This document shows, one piece after another, positions 17,196 through 25,848 of a DNA stretch of 64,000 nucleotides. The DNA is taken from positions 248,001 to 312,000 of the forward strand of contig NZ_JAIRDQ010000007.1 of the NCBI RefSeq assembly GCF_021458635.1. The letters run 5' to 3'. The DNA is from Bradyrhizobium monzae (GTDB lineage Bacteria; Pseudomonadota; Alphaproteobacteria; Rhizobiales; Xanthobacteraceae). The notes beneath the pieces are model-generated. The model did no database searches. It worked only from the letters and a program-made list of their open reading frames with translations, and was not told the DNA's origin. Positions within the stretch are counted from its first letter, which is position 1, and the number at the start of each line of letters is the position of its first letter. The position numbers were made by a program, and so were the translations under genes.

Positions 17196-18109
17196 AATCC
17201 TGCTTCCACTGCGACGGTCGTGAAGCCGTGCTTCTCGATCAGGTGTCGCGTGATCGCGGCTCGGGCCTGATAGAATTCCGACGTGCCGTGGCTGGCTTCG
17301 CCGAGCAGGACGACGCGGGAGTGCGCGAAGCGATCGAACAGGGCACCGAAGTCCGGATCGCAGAAGGAAGGCAAGGGTTCGACGGCGGCGCCGATCATCT
17401 CGGTCAGCGAGCGGAAATGCGTGCGTCCGGGGACGTGATTGCTGGCGGAACGCGTGCCGTCCTCGGCCCATCCCTGCTCCCCGATCAGGGGCACGAAGCG
17501 GACGGCTCCGAAAGTTTCTTCGTCGTATTCGGTGTCGCTCCAGCGCGTGATCCGCAGCAGTGACTGTTCTTGTTCGGAATCACCGACCGGAATGACGAGG
17601 CGCCCGCCGATGGACAATTGCCTCTTGAGTGCATCCGGCACGATGGGACCGCCGGCGGCGACCAGGATCGCGTCGAATGGCGCCGCTTCGAGCAAGCCGC
17701 GGGTGCCATCGCCCGTATGGACGATGCAATTGTCGTACCCGAGCGCCGCAAGCCGTCCAGCGGCGACCCTGGCCAGATCTTCATGCCGTTCGATGGTGTG
17801 GACAGTTTTGGCGAGCCGCGAGGCGACCGCCGCGGCGTAGCCCGAACCGGTTCCGACTTCTAGCACTTTGTCCGGCGGCTTCAGTTCGGCCGCTTCGGTC
17901 ATCAGTGCGACGATGTAGGGCTGCGAGATGGTCTGCCCATTCGCGATAGGCAGCGCGCCGTCCTCATAGGCGAATTCCTCAAAGCCGGGCTCCACAAACT
18001 GCTCCCGAGGAATCTGCTTCATCACGTTCAGAACGCGTCGATCGCGGATTCCGCGGCGTGCGAGTTGAACGTCGACCATGCCGTGGCGAAGATGTGCAAA
18101 TTCGGTCAT
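17189..18109 (-). CDS. pcm: Protein-L-isoaspartate O-methyltransferase with truncated esterase tail
   Basis: Residues 1-205 form an apparently intact Pcm domain that would methylate isoaspartyl residues in damaged proteins: ANGQTISQPYIVALMTEAAE, then the SAM-binding motif LEVGTGSGYAAAVA (about 84-98) and FDAILVAAGG. Residues from about 215 (RSLTEMIGAAVEPLPSF, VVLLGEASHGTSEFYQARA) begin an erythromycin esterase-like domain, which stops at 17189 after a frameshift; the rest persists as a pseudogene. Pcm-esterase fusions occur in Bradyrhizobium and relatives. The methyltransferase half could still work as a protein-repair enzyme. Confidence 0.82.
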   Translation of the reverse strand: MTEFAHLRHGMVDVQLARRGIRDRRVLNVMKQIPREQFVEPGFEEFAYEDGALPIANGQTISQPYIVALMTEAAELKPPDKVLEVGTGSGYAAAVASRLAKTVHTIERHEDLARVAAGRLAALGYDNCIVHTGDGTRGLLEAAPFDAILVAAGGPIVPDALKRQLSIGGRLVIPVGDSEQEQSLLRITRWSDTEYDEETFGAVRFVPLIGEQGWAEDGTRSASNHVPGRTHFRSLTEMIGAAVEPLPSFCDPDFGALFDRFAHSRVVLLGEASHGTSEFYQARAAITRHLIEKHGFTTVAVEAGLA

Positions 18110-18196
18110 GGCAACCGATCCAACGAATTACGAAGGTGCCTGGAAGCGCATGCGCAACCCCGTCAACCGTACCGCCGGCCGAGCCTCTTGCCGGTT

Positions 18197-18430
18197 TTAC
18201 AGACGATCGCGGAGCTCGGTCACGCCTTCTTCCTGGGCGCAGTGGTCGCAGCAATAATACGTGCCGTTCTTTTCAAGGCCGTGTCCAACAATGCGCGTTC
18301 CGCAATGCTTGCACGTCGGGGCCAGGGCATGAATTGCGCACTCAAAGCTGTCGAACGTGTGCGCCTGGCCGTTCATCGTCACCTGAAAAGCTTTGTCATA
18401 GTCATTGCCGCAGGTTTCGCATGTCGGCAT
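18197..18430 (-). CDS. Prokaryotic metallothionein-like zinc protein
   Basis: A 77-residue cysteine-rich protein with four CxxC/CxxH-type pairs: CETCGNDYDKAF, SFECAIHALAPTCKHCGTRI and YYCCDHCAQEEG. This fits a treble-clef-like zinc protein annotated as prokaryotic metallothionein in this group. The start at 18430 follows AAGGAGG. It could buffer zinc or protect against metal stress. It is part of a minus-strand cluster of small stress-type genes (18197-18991). Confidence 0.75.
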   Translation of the reverse strand: MPTCETCGNDYDKAFQVTMNGQAHTFDSFECAIHALAPTCKHCGTRIVGHGLEKNGTYYCCDHCAQEEGVTELRDRL

Positions 18431-18440
18431 TATGCCTCCT

Positions 18441-18743
18441 TCACGCCGCACGGCGTTTGCGAGTTTGAGCCGCTTTCTTGGCTGACTTGGAACGTTCAGA
18501 GGCTGGGCGGCTGGCGGACGCTTTTCCCCCAAGCCTGCCGCCTTTGCGGGATGGTGAAGTGTCTTCTTCGGTGCCTCTGCCGGACCCGCTCTTTTTGCCA
18601 CCATGGGTTTCTTTGTTTACGGTCGCCCAGGCTCGCCGTTCGGCTTCCTTGTCGGGAACGCCTCGAGCTTCGTAGCCTTCCTCAATGTGCTCGGCCTGTC
18701 GCTTCTGCTTGTCGGTGTAGCTTCGTTTGTCTCCGCGTGGCAT
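18441..18743 (-). CDS. Small basic protein (plasmid-stabilisation/KGG-like)
   Basis: A highly charged protein beginning MPRGDKRSYTDKQKRQAEHI, then a helix EAERRAWATVNKETHGGKKS and a Lys/Arg/Ser-rich tail. This pattern is common in proteobacteria and often annotated as plasmid stabilisation protein, without firm evidence. The Lys-rich tail suggests nucleic-acid binding. I prefer the internal Met at 18743; a start at 18761 would add six residues. Confidence 0.7.
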   Translation of the reverse strand: MPRGDKRSYTDKQKRQAEHIEEGYEARGVPDKEAERRAWATVNKETHGGKKSGSGRGTEEDTSPSRKGGRLGGKASASRPASERSKSAKKAAQTRKRRAA

Positions 18744-18784
18744 CACGGCCTCCTTTGACAAAATCGCCTCTTCTCCTACTGCTG

Positions 18785-18991
18785 CTATTCAACGCCAGCC
18801 CTCTTGCGCATTTCTTCAATGAGCTTGGACGCCTCCGCCTTAGTGAGGTGCTTCCCGACCGTGAAGGGCTGGTCTGCTTGTTCTGACAGGGTCTGCAAGT
18901 AGGATGCTTGGGCCTCAGTCATCGGCTCGTCCCCCGACACCCAATCGTCGGGGTCCTTCTTAATATTGGCAGCGGTTTCCTTGGTGCTCAT
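18785..18991 (-). CDS. DUF3072-family small protein
   Basis: A 68-residue protein with the DUF3072 pattern: NIKKDPDDWVSGDEPMTEAQ, then SYLQTLSEQA and LTKAEASKLIEEMRKRAG. The LTKAEAS helix resembles a small SAP-like or Lsr2-like helix-turn. Function unknown. An exact EcfG-type promoter lies 46-70 bp upstream, placing it in the general stress response. Confidence 0.85.
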   Translation of the reverse strand: MSTKETAANIKKDPDDWVSGDEPMTEAQASYLQTLSEQADQPFTVGKHLTKAEASKLIEEMRKRAGVE

Positions 18992-19006
18992 GGGTGTTGC
19001 CTTGCG

Positions 19007-19053
19007 CTAGGAACGGTGAAGCTCACTGTCGCTAGGAACGGTGAAGTTCACTG
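19007..19053. repeat. Tandem repeat of a 22-24 bp unit overlapping a promoter
   Basis: GCTAGGAACGGTGAAG followed by CTCACTG or TTCACTG occurs twice back to back. The right copy contains the -10 element of the EcfG-type promoter, so the repeat duplicates the promoter's -10 and start-site region. Confidence 0.75.
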
Positions 19054-19061
19054 ATTGTTCC
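19037..19061 (-). promoter_or_regulatory. EcfG-type promoter (exact consensus)
   Basis: Minus strand GGAAC (19061-19057), 16 bp, CGTT (19040-19037), upstream of the DUF3072 gene starting at 18991. Confidence 0.75.
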
Positions 19062-19341
19062 TATTTCGGGTGACAAATCCAGACCGATCCGGCAGTCCGG
19101 ATGCGATCTTGAATGTTTGAGAAGTGGCCGTTGCGATACTTTGTGGACACGAAGGTTCGCCGGGCGCCTGCCACCTTCGACAACCGCCTCGCTACCTTGG
19201 AAGTGTGGGAAGCCCTCTCCAATGGCGTCCAAGGCGAGGCAAGGCAGCGCAGCGCAGCGCATTCGTAGGGCCGAAGCGCCGGCTTCTGCGATCCGTCGTG
19301 CGACGCTGCGGGTCACGGAGCGGATGATGCAGTTTCGCCGG

Positions 19342-20688
19342 TCAACGAGATTGGCTGGCGGCGCGCGGATGATGCCCGGGTTGGGCTTCGGAGGCCCACG
19401 CTTGCTCTCCACTTGGGCGCGTAACTAACCTCTGGCGCATCGGTTTGAGAATAAAGATGGCCATTAGGGCGGCAACAATATTGAAGAGCGCGGCAATAAC
19501 AAAGGCGGCTTTCCAGCCTCCGGTCTCCACCACCAAAACGTTGGCGAGCGGCACCAGCAGTGATGCCGTTCCTTTCGCCGTGTAGAGCAAGCCCGCGTTC
19601 GTGGTGGCGTATTCGACACCAAAGCAATCGGTGCAGGTGGTTGGAAAGAGACTGTAAATCTCACCCCAGGCGAAGAACACGACTCCGCTCAGAAGCACAA
19701 ACCCGAGTGGGTTCTGCCCGTACACGTACAGCGCCCATATGCCGATGCCCTCCAGGAGGAAGGCAATGAACATGGTGTTCTCGCGGCCAAGGAAATCGGA
19801 AACCCAGCCAAAGAATGGTCGAGTAAGTCCGTTGAGAACGCGATCGATCGTCAGCGCAAACGTCAACGCCGGGAGTGTGATGCCGATTAACGAGACCGGC
19901 GCGGTGTCGAGATGAAAGTCCTTGGCGATGGGCTTGAGTTGTGCGGTTGCCATCAACCCGCCCGCTGCCATCAGCACAAACATCACATACATGATCCAAA
20001 ACGTCGGCTCTTTGAGTACCTGCAGCGGTTCGTATTGAATGCGACCGAGCTGGACGAACCTGCTGGTCGAGGCGTCTGGGGTTTGTCCACGCCGCGGTGC
20101 GAACAGCAACAGCGACAGCAGCATCACGACGATGCCTTGGCCGATACCGAAGGTGAAGAATGTATTTTCGTAGCCATGAGTCGAGATCATCTTCTGAATG
20201 GGAATGATCGTGAGGGCTGAACCAACGCCGAAGCCTGCGGCGGTCAGTCCGGCCGCGAGGCCGCGGCGGTCGGGAAACCATTTGAGTGCGTTGCCAATGC
20301 AGGTGCCATAAACAGCGCCCGCCCCCAGACCGCCGATGATTTGGGCGACGTACAACATCGCGAGCGAATCTGCGATGGAATTGAGAACCCAAGCCAGCCC
20401 GGTTAGACACCCGCCTGCAAACACCATGATCCGCGGCCCGAACCGATCGACGAGATAGCCTTCGGCTGGCACCAGCCAAGTTTCAAACAGCACGAAAAGC
20501 GTGAACGCCACCTGGATCGACGCCAGGGTCCAACCGTGTTTTTGGCTAATGGGGATTGTGAAGAGCGTCCAGCCGTATTGGAGATTGGCGATCATCACCA
20601 TGCAGATGATGCCGATTATCAGTTGGCTCCATCGGGTCGCTTCGGAAGCCCGTTCCGCAGGCCCATCGGTATGTGCTGTCGCAACCAT
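19342..20688 (-). CDS. oxlT: MFS transporter, oxalate/formate antiporter-like
   Basis: A 448-residue major facilitator with 12 predicted helices. It begins with a soluble N-terminus, then WSQLIIGIICMVMIANLQYG, and has the family block QLKPIAKDFHLDTAPVSLIG and a C-terminal half with FGWVSDFLGRENTMFIAF. The overall pattern and the motif ATTNAGLLYTAKGTASLLVP resemble OxlT, which exchanges external oxalate for formate in the inner membrane. The ATG at 20688 has GAGGAG upstream; an in-frame GTG lies at 20697. No formyl-CoA transferase or oxalyl-CoA decarboxylase gene is near, so the substrate is inferred only from resemblance. Confidence 0.8.
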   Translation of the reverse strand: MVATAHTDGPAERASEATRWSQLIIGIICMVMIANLQYGWTLFTIPISQKHGWTLASIQVAFTLFVLFETWLVPAEGYLVDRFGPRIMVFAGGCLTGLAWVLNSIADSLAMLYVAQIIGGLGAGAVYGTCIGNALKWFPDRRGLAAGLTAAGFGVGSALTIIPIQKMISTHGYENTFFTFGIGQGIVVMLLSLLLFAPRRGQTPDASTSRFVQLGRIQYEPLQVLKEPTFWIMYVMFVLMAAGGLMATAQLKPIAKDFHLDTAPVSLIGITLPALTFALTIDRVLNGLTRPFFGWVSDFLGRENTMFIAFLLEGIGIWALYVYGQNPLGFVLLSGVVFFAWGEIYSLFPTTCTDCFGVEYATTNAGLLYTAKGTASLLVPLANVLVVETGGWKAAFVIAALFNIVAALMAIFILKPMRQRLVTRPSGEQAWASEAQPGHHPRAASQSR

Positions 20689-20697
20689 TAGGGGCAC

Positions 20698-21034
20698 TCC
20701 TCACCCCCCTTGCACTACGATTCTTGCGCATGTTCTGGAGGAACGCCATTAGACAGAAGGATGAAGCGAGGGCCGCATCTCGCAAATGGATTCTTCCCCG
20801 CATGGCACCGCAGCAGTTCGCCCCTGGGGGCACCAGAAATACTCGGAGCGCGAAGAGTTCCCGTCACCCGAAACGACCGCGGCCGTACGCGATCCCCAAT
20901 AACCTTGTCGTTAGTCCGCGGATAGGAAGCCGGCGCATCGGTCGGAGGAGCCGAAAATAAAGTCCAGGCGCTAGTAAGATCACAAGGTCAATCGAAAGAA
21001 TTGCGCCCGTGCTGCGAGCCGGGCAAACTATTAG
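20698..21034. other. Gene-free stretch
   Basis: No supportable gene and no clear RNA. It separates the divergent-looking MFS gene (start 20688) from the end of the topoisomerase gene. Confidence 0.4.
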
Positions 21035-22261
21035 TCAAGGAGCGGGCAGTTTGCCTGAAAATCCTTGGGCACGGGCGTGGTCCGGCAGCTCCGCCTCCTC
21101 GGCGAGCCGGCCTCGCAGCAACGCGAGCACGGCCGCCTCCTCGGGCTTGAGATTGCCCACAGCACTTCGAAGCTCACTCTCGGCTTGTGACTTGAGCTCC
21201 AGAACTAGATTGCCATCCATGTAGGAGTTCAGCACCTCTGGATGGATGTAGCATTTCCTGCAGATCGTCGGCGTGTTGCCAAGACGCGCGGAGACTTTTT
21301 CGATCGCGCTACGAAGATTGCGCTTGGCCTGAGCGGCGCTGTCGAAGCTTTCAAGCTCCGTGAGCGCCATGGCCGCCAGCACTGTCCCTGCCCAGGTTCG
21401 GAAGTCCTTTGCGGTGATCTCCTTTCCGGTAATTTCCTTGAGGTACTCGTTCACGTCGGTCGACGTGACATCCTGGCAGTTGCCTTGTTCATCGACGTAC
21501 TGAAGCAGCTCTTGCCCGGGGAGCTCCTGACAGGCGCGAATAATTTTGGCGATTCGCCGATCCCGCACGCGAAGTGACCATTGTTTGCCGCTCTTACCGG
21601 TAAAGCGGAAGCGCACTTCGTTTCTGTTGACGGTGACGTGCCGGTTCTTCAGTGTGGTCAGACCATAGCTATTGTTCTGTCTGGCGTAGTCGTCATTCCC
21701 CACGCGGATCAATGTGGTCTCCAGGAGATGCACGACGGTTGCCAAAACTTTTTCCCTCGGGAGCCCACGTAGTCCCATGTGATCGCGCACCGTTTCCCTA
21801 ATGGAAGGTAGCGCATCAGCAAATGCGACCACATGCTCGTATTTCGTGCTTTCGCGAACCTCGCGGAAACGCGCGTGATAGCGATATTGCTTGCGACCCT
21901 TGGCGTCACGGCCTGTTGCTTGGATATGACCATCCGCAAACGGGCAGATCCAGACGTCAGTCCACGCGGGCGGGATCGCAAGCGCCTTGATCCTCTTCAG
22001 CGCACCACGATCGACTAGCCTCGATCCGTCCGGCCGGGTATAGGTGAATCCCGTCCCCGCCTTGTTGCGGCGGATGCCGGGCCGTTCGTCGGAAACGTAT
22101 CTCAGGCCAGCAGATTCGGCCGCATCTCTCGGGTCCACAATCGTCTGGGTGTTATCCGGTGACTCGACCAGCAACTCATTGTCTCCTATCCGGCCCCTGG
22201 ATGAACCTTTCTGATTGTCAGGAAGTTCCTCCAAAGCCCTAGGAGCGGCGAAGGATGGCAC
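21035..22261 (-). CDS. DNA topoisomerase IB (poxvirus/eukaryote-like)
   Basis: A 408-residue type IB topoisomerase that relaxes supercoils through a 3'-phosphotyrosine. Visible blocks are YVSDERPGIRRNKAGTGFTY (N-terminal domain), IPPAWTDVWICP, RYHARFREVREST, the catalytic LLETTLIRVGNDDYARQNNS with Arg, GKSGKQWSLRVRDRRI, and a C-terminal TICRKCYIHPEVLNSY with the nucleophilic Tyr and active-site basic residues. The first ~45 residues are poorly conserved, so the real start may be later. It lies 33 bp after ku on the same strand, a plausible operon for DNA maintenance. Confidence 0.9.
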   Translation of the reverse strand: MPSFAAPRALEELPDNQKGSSRGRIGDNELLVESPDNTQTIVDPRDAAESAGLRYVSDERPGIRRNKAGTGFTYTRPDGSRLVDRGALKRIKALAIPPAWTDVWICPFADGHIQATGRDAKGRKQYRYHARFREVRESTKYEHVVAFADALPSIRETVRDHMGLRGLPREKVLATVVHLLETTLIRVGNDDYARQNNSYGLTTLKNRHVTVNRNEVRFRFTGKSGKQWSLRVRDRRIAKIIRACQELPGQELLQYVDEQGNCQDVTSTDVNEYLKEITGKEITAKDFRTWAGTVLAAMALTELESFDSAAQAKRNLRSAIEKVSARLGNTPTICRKCYIHPEVLNSYMDGNLVLELKSQAESELRSAVGNLKPEEAAVLALLRGRLAEEAELPDHARAQGFSGKLPAP

Positions 22262-22294
22262 GGGGCCGTGAGCGCTAACCGGTGTGCGTCTAGG

Positions 22295-23314
22295 CTAAAT
22301 GGTTCTGCGATGACGTGCGCCGCGCCTCGCCGCGGCCGGCTTTCCAGCGCCGCGCCGTTCGGACTTTGCCGAACGTTCGGCGTCGATGCTTTGCCGGAGC
22401 GCATCCATGAGGTTGACAATGTTCTCGCGCGACGGCTGGATGGTAGTCGGCTGCGTGCCGCGCGTCGTCTGCTTCTTGCGCAGGATCCGCAGGAGCGCGC
22501 TGCGGTAGTGATCCTCCAGCAGGACCGGATCGAAATCGGTCGACTTCGACCGGATGATATGCTGTGCGAGCTTCATCATCTCGGAAGGCAGCTTCACCTC
22601 TGGAATCTCGGTGAAATATTCGGACGAGTTCCGGAGCTCGTGTGCAAAGCGCAGTGCTATAGCGCGAAGGCCGCGCCCCTTTGGCTCGACCAAAAACGCC
22701 CGCTCGCGCGAGGACAGCACCACGCGGGCAAGGCCGACAACGGCTTCCCGACTCATCGCATCGCGGATCACCGCGAAGGCTTCTTGACCGATCTGCTCGC
22801 GCGGCACGATGTAGTACGGCTTCTCGAAATAGCTCGCGTCGATCTGCCCAACGGGAACGAAATGCTGGATTTCGATTGTGCGCGTGTTCTGCGGCCGCGC
22901 GATGGGGGCCGCTTCCTCGAGCTCCCCGGCTTCATCATCATGGTTCGCAGCGCTCCCCTCAAGCGTATCCTCTTGAACGCCGGCGGGAGCGATTGGCGGG
23001 CTTTCACGGCGAGGCGGAGCAGCCTCCAGGGCTCCCGGAACGGGGCGATCGCTCCGCGCGCGCGCAAGGTCCCGATCCTCGACTAGCAGGAACTTGTTCT
23101 CGCCGAGCTCATAGCCACGCGCCTTCTTGGCGGTGTTCACGGCTTCGCCGGTGATGGAATCGACGACCTTATGTTTGAAGCGATGACCCGTGCGCCGATT
23201 GACCTGACGGAAGGAGACGCGCTCGGCCGCCGAGATCGCGGGATAGAGTGCGATCGGACAGGAGACGAAGGACAGCTTCAGATAGCCCTTCCAGTAGGGC
23301 CGGGACGCAGGCAC
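22295..23314 (-). CDS. ku: Ku-type DNA-end-binding protein (NHEJ)
   Basis: A 339-residue bacterial Ku, which would bind broken DNA ends and recruit LigD. Core Ku sequence is clear: RPYWKGYLKLSFVSCPIALY, VSFRQVNRRTGHRFKHKVVD, KARGYELGENKFLLVEDRDL, YYIVPREQIGQEAFAVIRDA and LPSEMMKLAQHIIRSKS. The C-terminal tail is Lys/Arg-rich, as usual. A region of about 45 residues after LARARSDRPVPGALEAAPPR is an unusual insertion between standard Ku blocks. I chose GTG 23314 with GGAG upstream, immediately before the conserved core, rather than the longer frame from 23425. The only ligase trace in the window is the broken fragment at 3641-4092. Confidence 0.92.
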   Translation of the reverse strand: MPASRPYWKGYLKLSFVSCPIALYPAISAAERVSFRQVNRRTGHRFKHKVVDSITGEAVNTAKKARGYELGENKFLLVEDRDLARARSDRPVPGALEAAPPRRESPPIAPAGVQEDTLEGSAANHDDEAGELEEAAPIARPQNTRTIEIQHFVPVGQIDASYFEKPYYIVPREQIGQEAFAVIRDAMSREAVVGLARVVLSSRERAFLVEPKGRGLRAIALRFAHELRNSSEYFTEIPEVKLPSEMMKLAQHIIRSKSTDFDPVLLEDHYRSALLRILRKKQTTRGTQPTTIQPSRENIVNLMDALRQSIDAERSAKSERRGAGKPAAARRGARHRRTI

Positions 23315-23601
23315 CGGAGACTCCAACGCAACAGGATACAAGAGCCAAAGCCTGAGGGCGAAGGCCAAGGAGTCAACGGAGGGAAGCGAAGAGAGTTTCA
23401 GGGCATTTTGCGCTGTGTTGCACATTGGATTAGTTGGGCGTGCGCCCCTCTGACCCCGCGCGACTATTTCTCTGGGAGAGACTGCGCGCCGCCGGTCCGG
23501 AAGCCGTCCCTAATCCGCAGGAACTATTTATCCCTGCGCGGAGTCAGAATTACGTTAGCTGGCTCCCGCCGGATCCGGTGGGCCCACCGATGGTATTCGC
23601 C

Positions 23602-23856
23602 ATGCGCTACGTCGTACATGCAACAGATTTATCCGGTGTGGCGCTCGCTGCTTATGAGATCGAGTCTGGCTGCGATGACGACGCAACGCGCCGAGCCGAA
23701 ATATTCCTCGAAGCTCACCCCTCAATAGAGATTTGGGACGGCGTGCGGCGCGTAGCGCGCCTCACCCGCGCCGAAGCCGAAATCAGGCAGCAGTTGGCCG
23801 AGGCGCACCAAGTCGAGGTGACGGATAACGAGGTCAAACCTAGACAAAAGGTGTAG
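23602..23856 (+). CDS. Small hypothetical protein (84 aa)
   Basis: A compact protein: MRYVVHATDLSGVALAAYEI, then FLEAHPSIEIWDGVRRVARL. The composition and predicted beta-alpha pattern look genuine, and similar small proteins are common in Bradyrhizobium. The frame is open upstream, but the ATG at 23602 (or 23590) is the natural start. Divergent from ku. Function unknown. Confidence 0.6.
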   Translation: MRYVVHATDLSGVALAAYEIESGCDDDATRRAEIFLEAHPSIEIWDGVRRVARLTRAEAEIRQQLAEAHQVEVTDNEVKPRQKV

Positions 23857-24032
23857 GCGAACAAAAGGCGCTTGCGGTTTTTGTTACTATGCCACTCGCA
23901 ACGCTATCTCTGAGGAAGCGCGGCTTGGAGCCGGGCTGACCGATCCTGCCGCGATGCCGCTCACTCGAAACCGTACTCGAAAACGTTCGATTTGTAACGG
24001 GAATAAGGCGGAACATCAGGTTTGCTACGGTC

Positions 24033-25279
24033 GTGTGGATTTGCAATCTGGCGGGAGTCCTTGGTGAAGGCGTCGGCCCTCATTTCCAAGGCTTTTTGAC
24101 TGTGCGCATCGCCGAACCAATCGCCTATATTCCTCTATACGGCGCCTTGTACGCTGCATTCGGCGCGGCATCGCCATTCTGGCCAAAACTCTTCGAGACG
24201 AGAGCTCTAACGCCTCAGCAGATTGGCGCGATCCTGGCCGCCGCAATGCTTGTGCGCCTTGTTTCTGGCCCGTGTGTTGGAAGGCTCGCTGACATCTTCG
24301 GTTCGTTGCGCCTTGTGCTCGCAAGCTGTGCCGCGTTGGCGGCTGCCGCGGCTGTCGCATTGAACTGGGCAGACGGGTACTGGTTGTTGCTTCCACTGGC
24401 TGTGGCTCAGGCTGCGGCACTTGCTCCGACGACCTCGATTGCTGATGCGTTGTCGGTGAATGCAGCAAAGCCTCAGATGGGCGGAAAGCCCTTTGAGTAC
24501 GGCTGGATACGAGGTTCGGGCTCGGCGGCCTTCGTTTTGGGCACGCTGCTCGTTGGACAACTCATCGGCCCTGCTGACCTCACCCCTGTCATCTGGATGA
24601 ACGCCGGCCTGCTCATCACGGCGACGTGCGCCACAGCGTTGGTGCCCCCTGTGCCGCCCCAGGCTACGCTGCACATCGGGCCATCGCTTGCCTTGGGTGA
24701 GGTGCACGGATTCCTGACGATCCCGCGGTTTCGGGTCCTGATCTTCGTTTCAGCCTTGGTCTATGGCAGTCACGCGATGCACGATGCATTCGCTGTGATC
24801 CGGTGGAGTGACGCTGGAATAGGCACTACGGCCATTAGCTTCCTGTGGTCGGAAGCGGTGGCTGCGGAAGTTTTCGTATTCTTTCTCGTTGGTCCAGCGT
24901 TGATTGACCGACTTGGCGTGAACGGCGCGGCCGCCTTGGCTGCTCTGGCCGGAATCGTACGCTGGTCGATTGCGGGCGTGACGACCTCCGTCTTGCTTCT
25001 CTCCATGATACAGCCCTTGCATGGCTTGAGCTTCGCACTGCTTCATCTCGCCTGCATGCGCATGATGAGGACACTTGTCCCTGCACGGATGGCGGCAACG
25101 GCCCAAGCCCTTTATGCGTTTGGTCAGGCCTCGTTACTGCTGCACTGGTATCGCTATCGGGTGTTCTTTATGCCCGATACGCAGGAGCGGCCTTCTTCCC
25201 GATGGCAGCTCTCTGTGGCGTCGCGCTCCCGTTTGCCTGGTTTGGCTTAACCGGTGAAACCGGTCGATCCTCACCTTGA
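24033..25279 (+). pseudogene. MFS transporter with a C-terminal frameshift
   Basis: A 12-helix transporter of the MFS_1-like (nucleoside or phenylpropionate symporter) type: PLYGALYAAFGAASPFWPKL, MLVRLVSGPCVGRLADIFGS and a conserved RWSIAGVT...QPLHGLSFALLHLACMRM (split here). At about 25130 the frame shifts: the open frame ends in Arg-rich sequence at 25250, while the genuine last helix (LYARYAGAAFFPMAALCGVA) continues in another frame to a stop at 25279. The final membrane helix is thus lost unless the shift is a sequence error. Confidence 0.8.
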
Positions 25280-25545
25280 CCTCTTAAGGCAGGGACATTT
25301 CACCGAGCAGAGCGCTGCGGGGGAAACTGCGGAATTTTGAGTACCCCGTGACTGCCGACCGGCCAATGGCCAGGGAAAGCGCATCGCGACCGACTTCCAG
25401 TGGTCTCGTTCGGCGTAAGGCGTCTTCATCAGGAAACGACGTCTGGCTGTCCTGATCCGCAGGATCGGAGGGAGCCTTGAGCGCCGATCCCGGAAAGGGC
25501 CACAACAGGACTCTGGACCTCTTGGAGCGCTCGCTACATCCCGCT
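25280..25545. other. Intergenic region with a dispersed repeat
   Basis: No gene supported. It contains repeat copy A (25422-25468), which also occurs at 31091-31140 and in diverged form at 27181-27216. Confidence 0.45.
25422..25468 (-). repeat. Dispersed repeat, copy A
   Basis: Read on the minus strand it is nearly identical to 31091-31140: CCGATCCTGCGGATCAGGAC, then AGCC, GACGTCGTTTCCTGA and GAAGAC. It begins with a palindromic GATCCTGCGGATC core. It is intergenic; nature unknown. Confidence 0.75.
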
Positions 25546-25848
25546 TTAGTGCAGCAAATCGCTGGCTGCCACACTGTTGATAATGGCGAGGCGCTGCTCG
25601 GCGCTTGCACCGAAATCTATGTCAGCCACCAGATCGAGCAGACGCTGATAGGCATGGTCAGCGACGGCGACCGGCAAGGGCTCTTCGTCGAAGGCCTCCA
25701 CATAGTTGTCAACGACGGTATTCAGCAGACGGCACAGGCCCTGTTGGTCGGGCTCGTCCTTGCAGGCATCATAGAGCCTTTGCTGAAATTCGCGGAAAGT
25801 CTGCAACCCGTGGTGCTGTTGCGAAAGCCATGTGTGCAATGCGTTCAT
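25546..25848 (-). CDS. Hypothetical protein (100 aa)
   Basis: A soluble, mostly helical acidic protein starting MNALHTWLSQQHHGLQTFRE, with VDNYVEAFDEEPLPVAVADH and a C-terminal helix. The start has AAAGGAGG-type sequence upstream. No recognised domain. It stands alone between gene-poor stretches. Confidence 0.6.
   Translation of the reverse strand: MNALHTWLSQQHHGLQTFREFQQRLYDACKDEPDQQGLCRLLNTVVDNYVEAFDEEPLPVAVADHAYQRLLDLVADIDFGASAEQRLAIINSVAASDLLH

Noticed and set aside
16125..17471. A 448-codon minus-strand frame across the esterase
   Set aside because: Only its middle third is in the true reading frame; its start and end are out-of-frame readings of the broken esterase.
22262..23600. Plus-strand frames opposite ku
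   Set aside because: They are shadows of the conserved Ku core on the minus strand.
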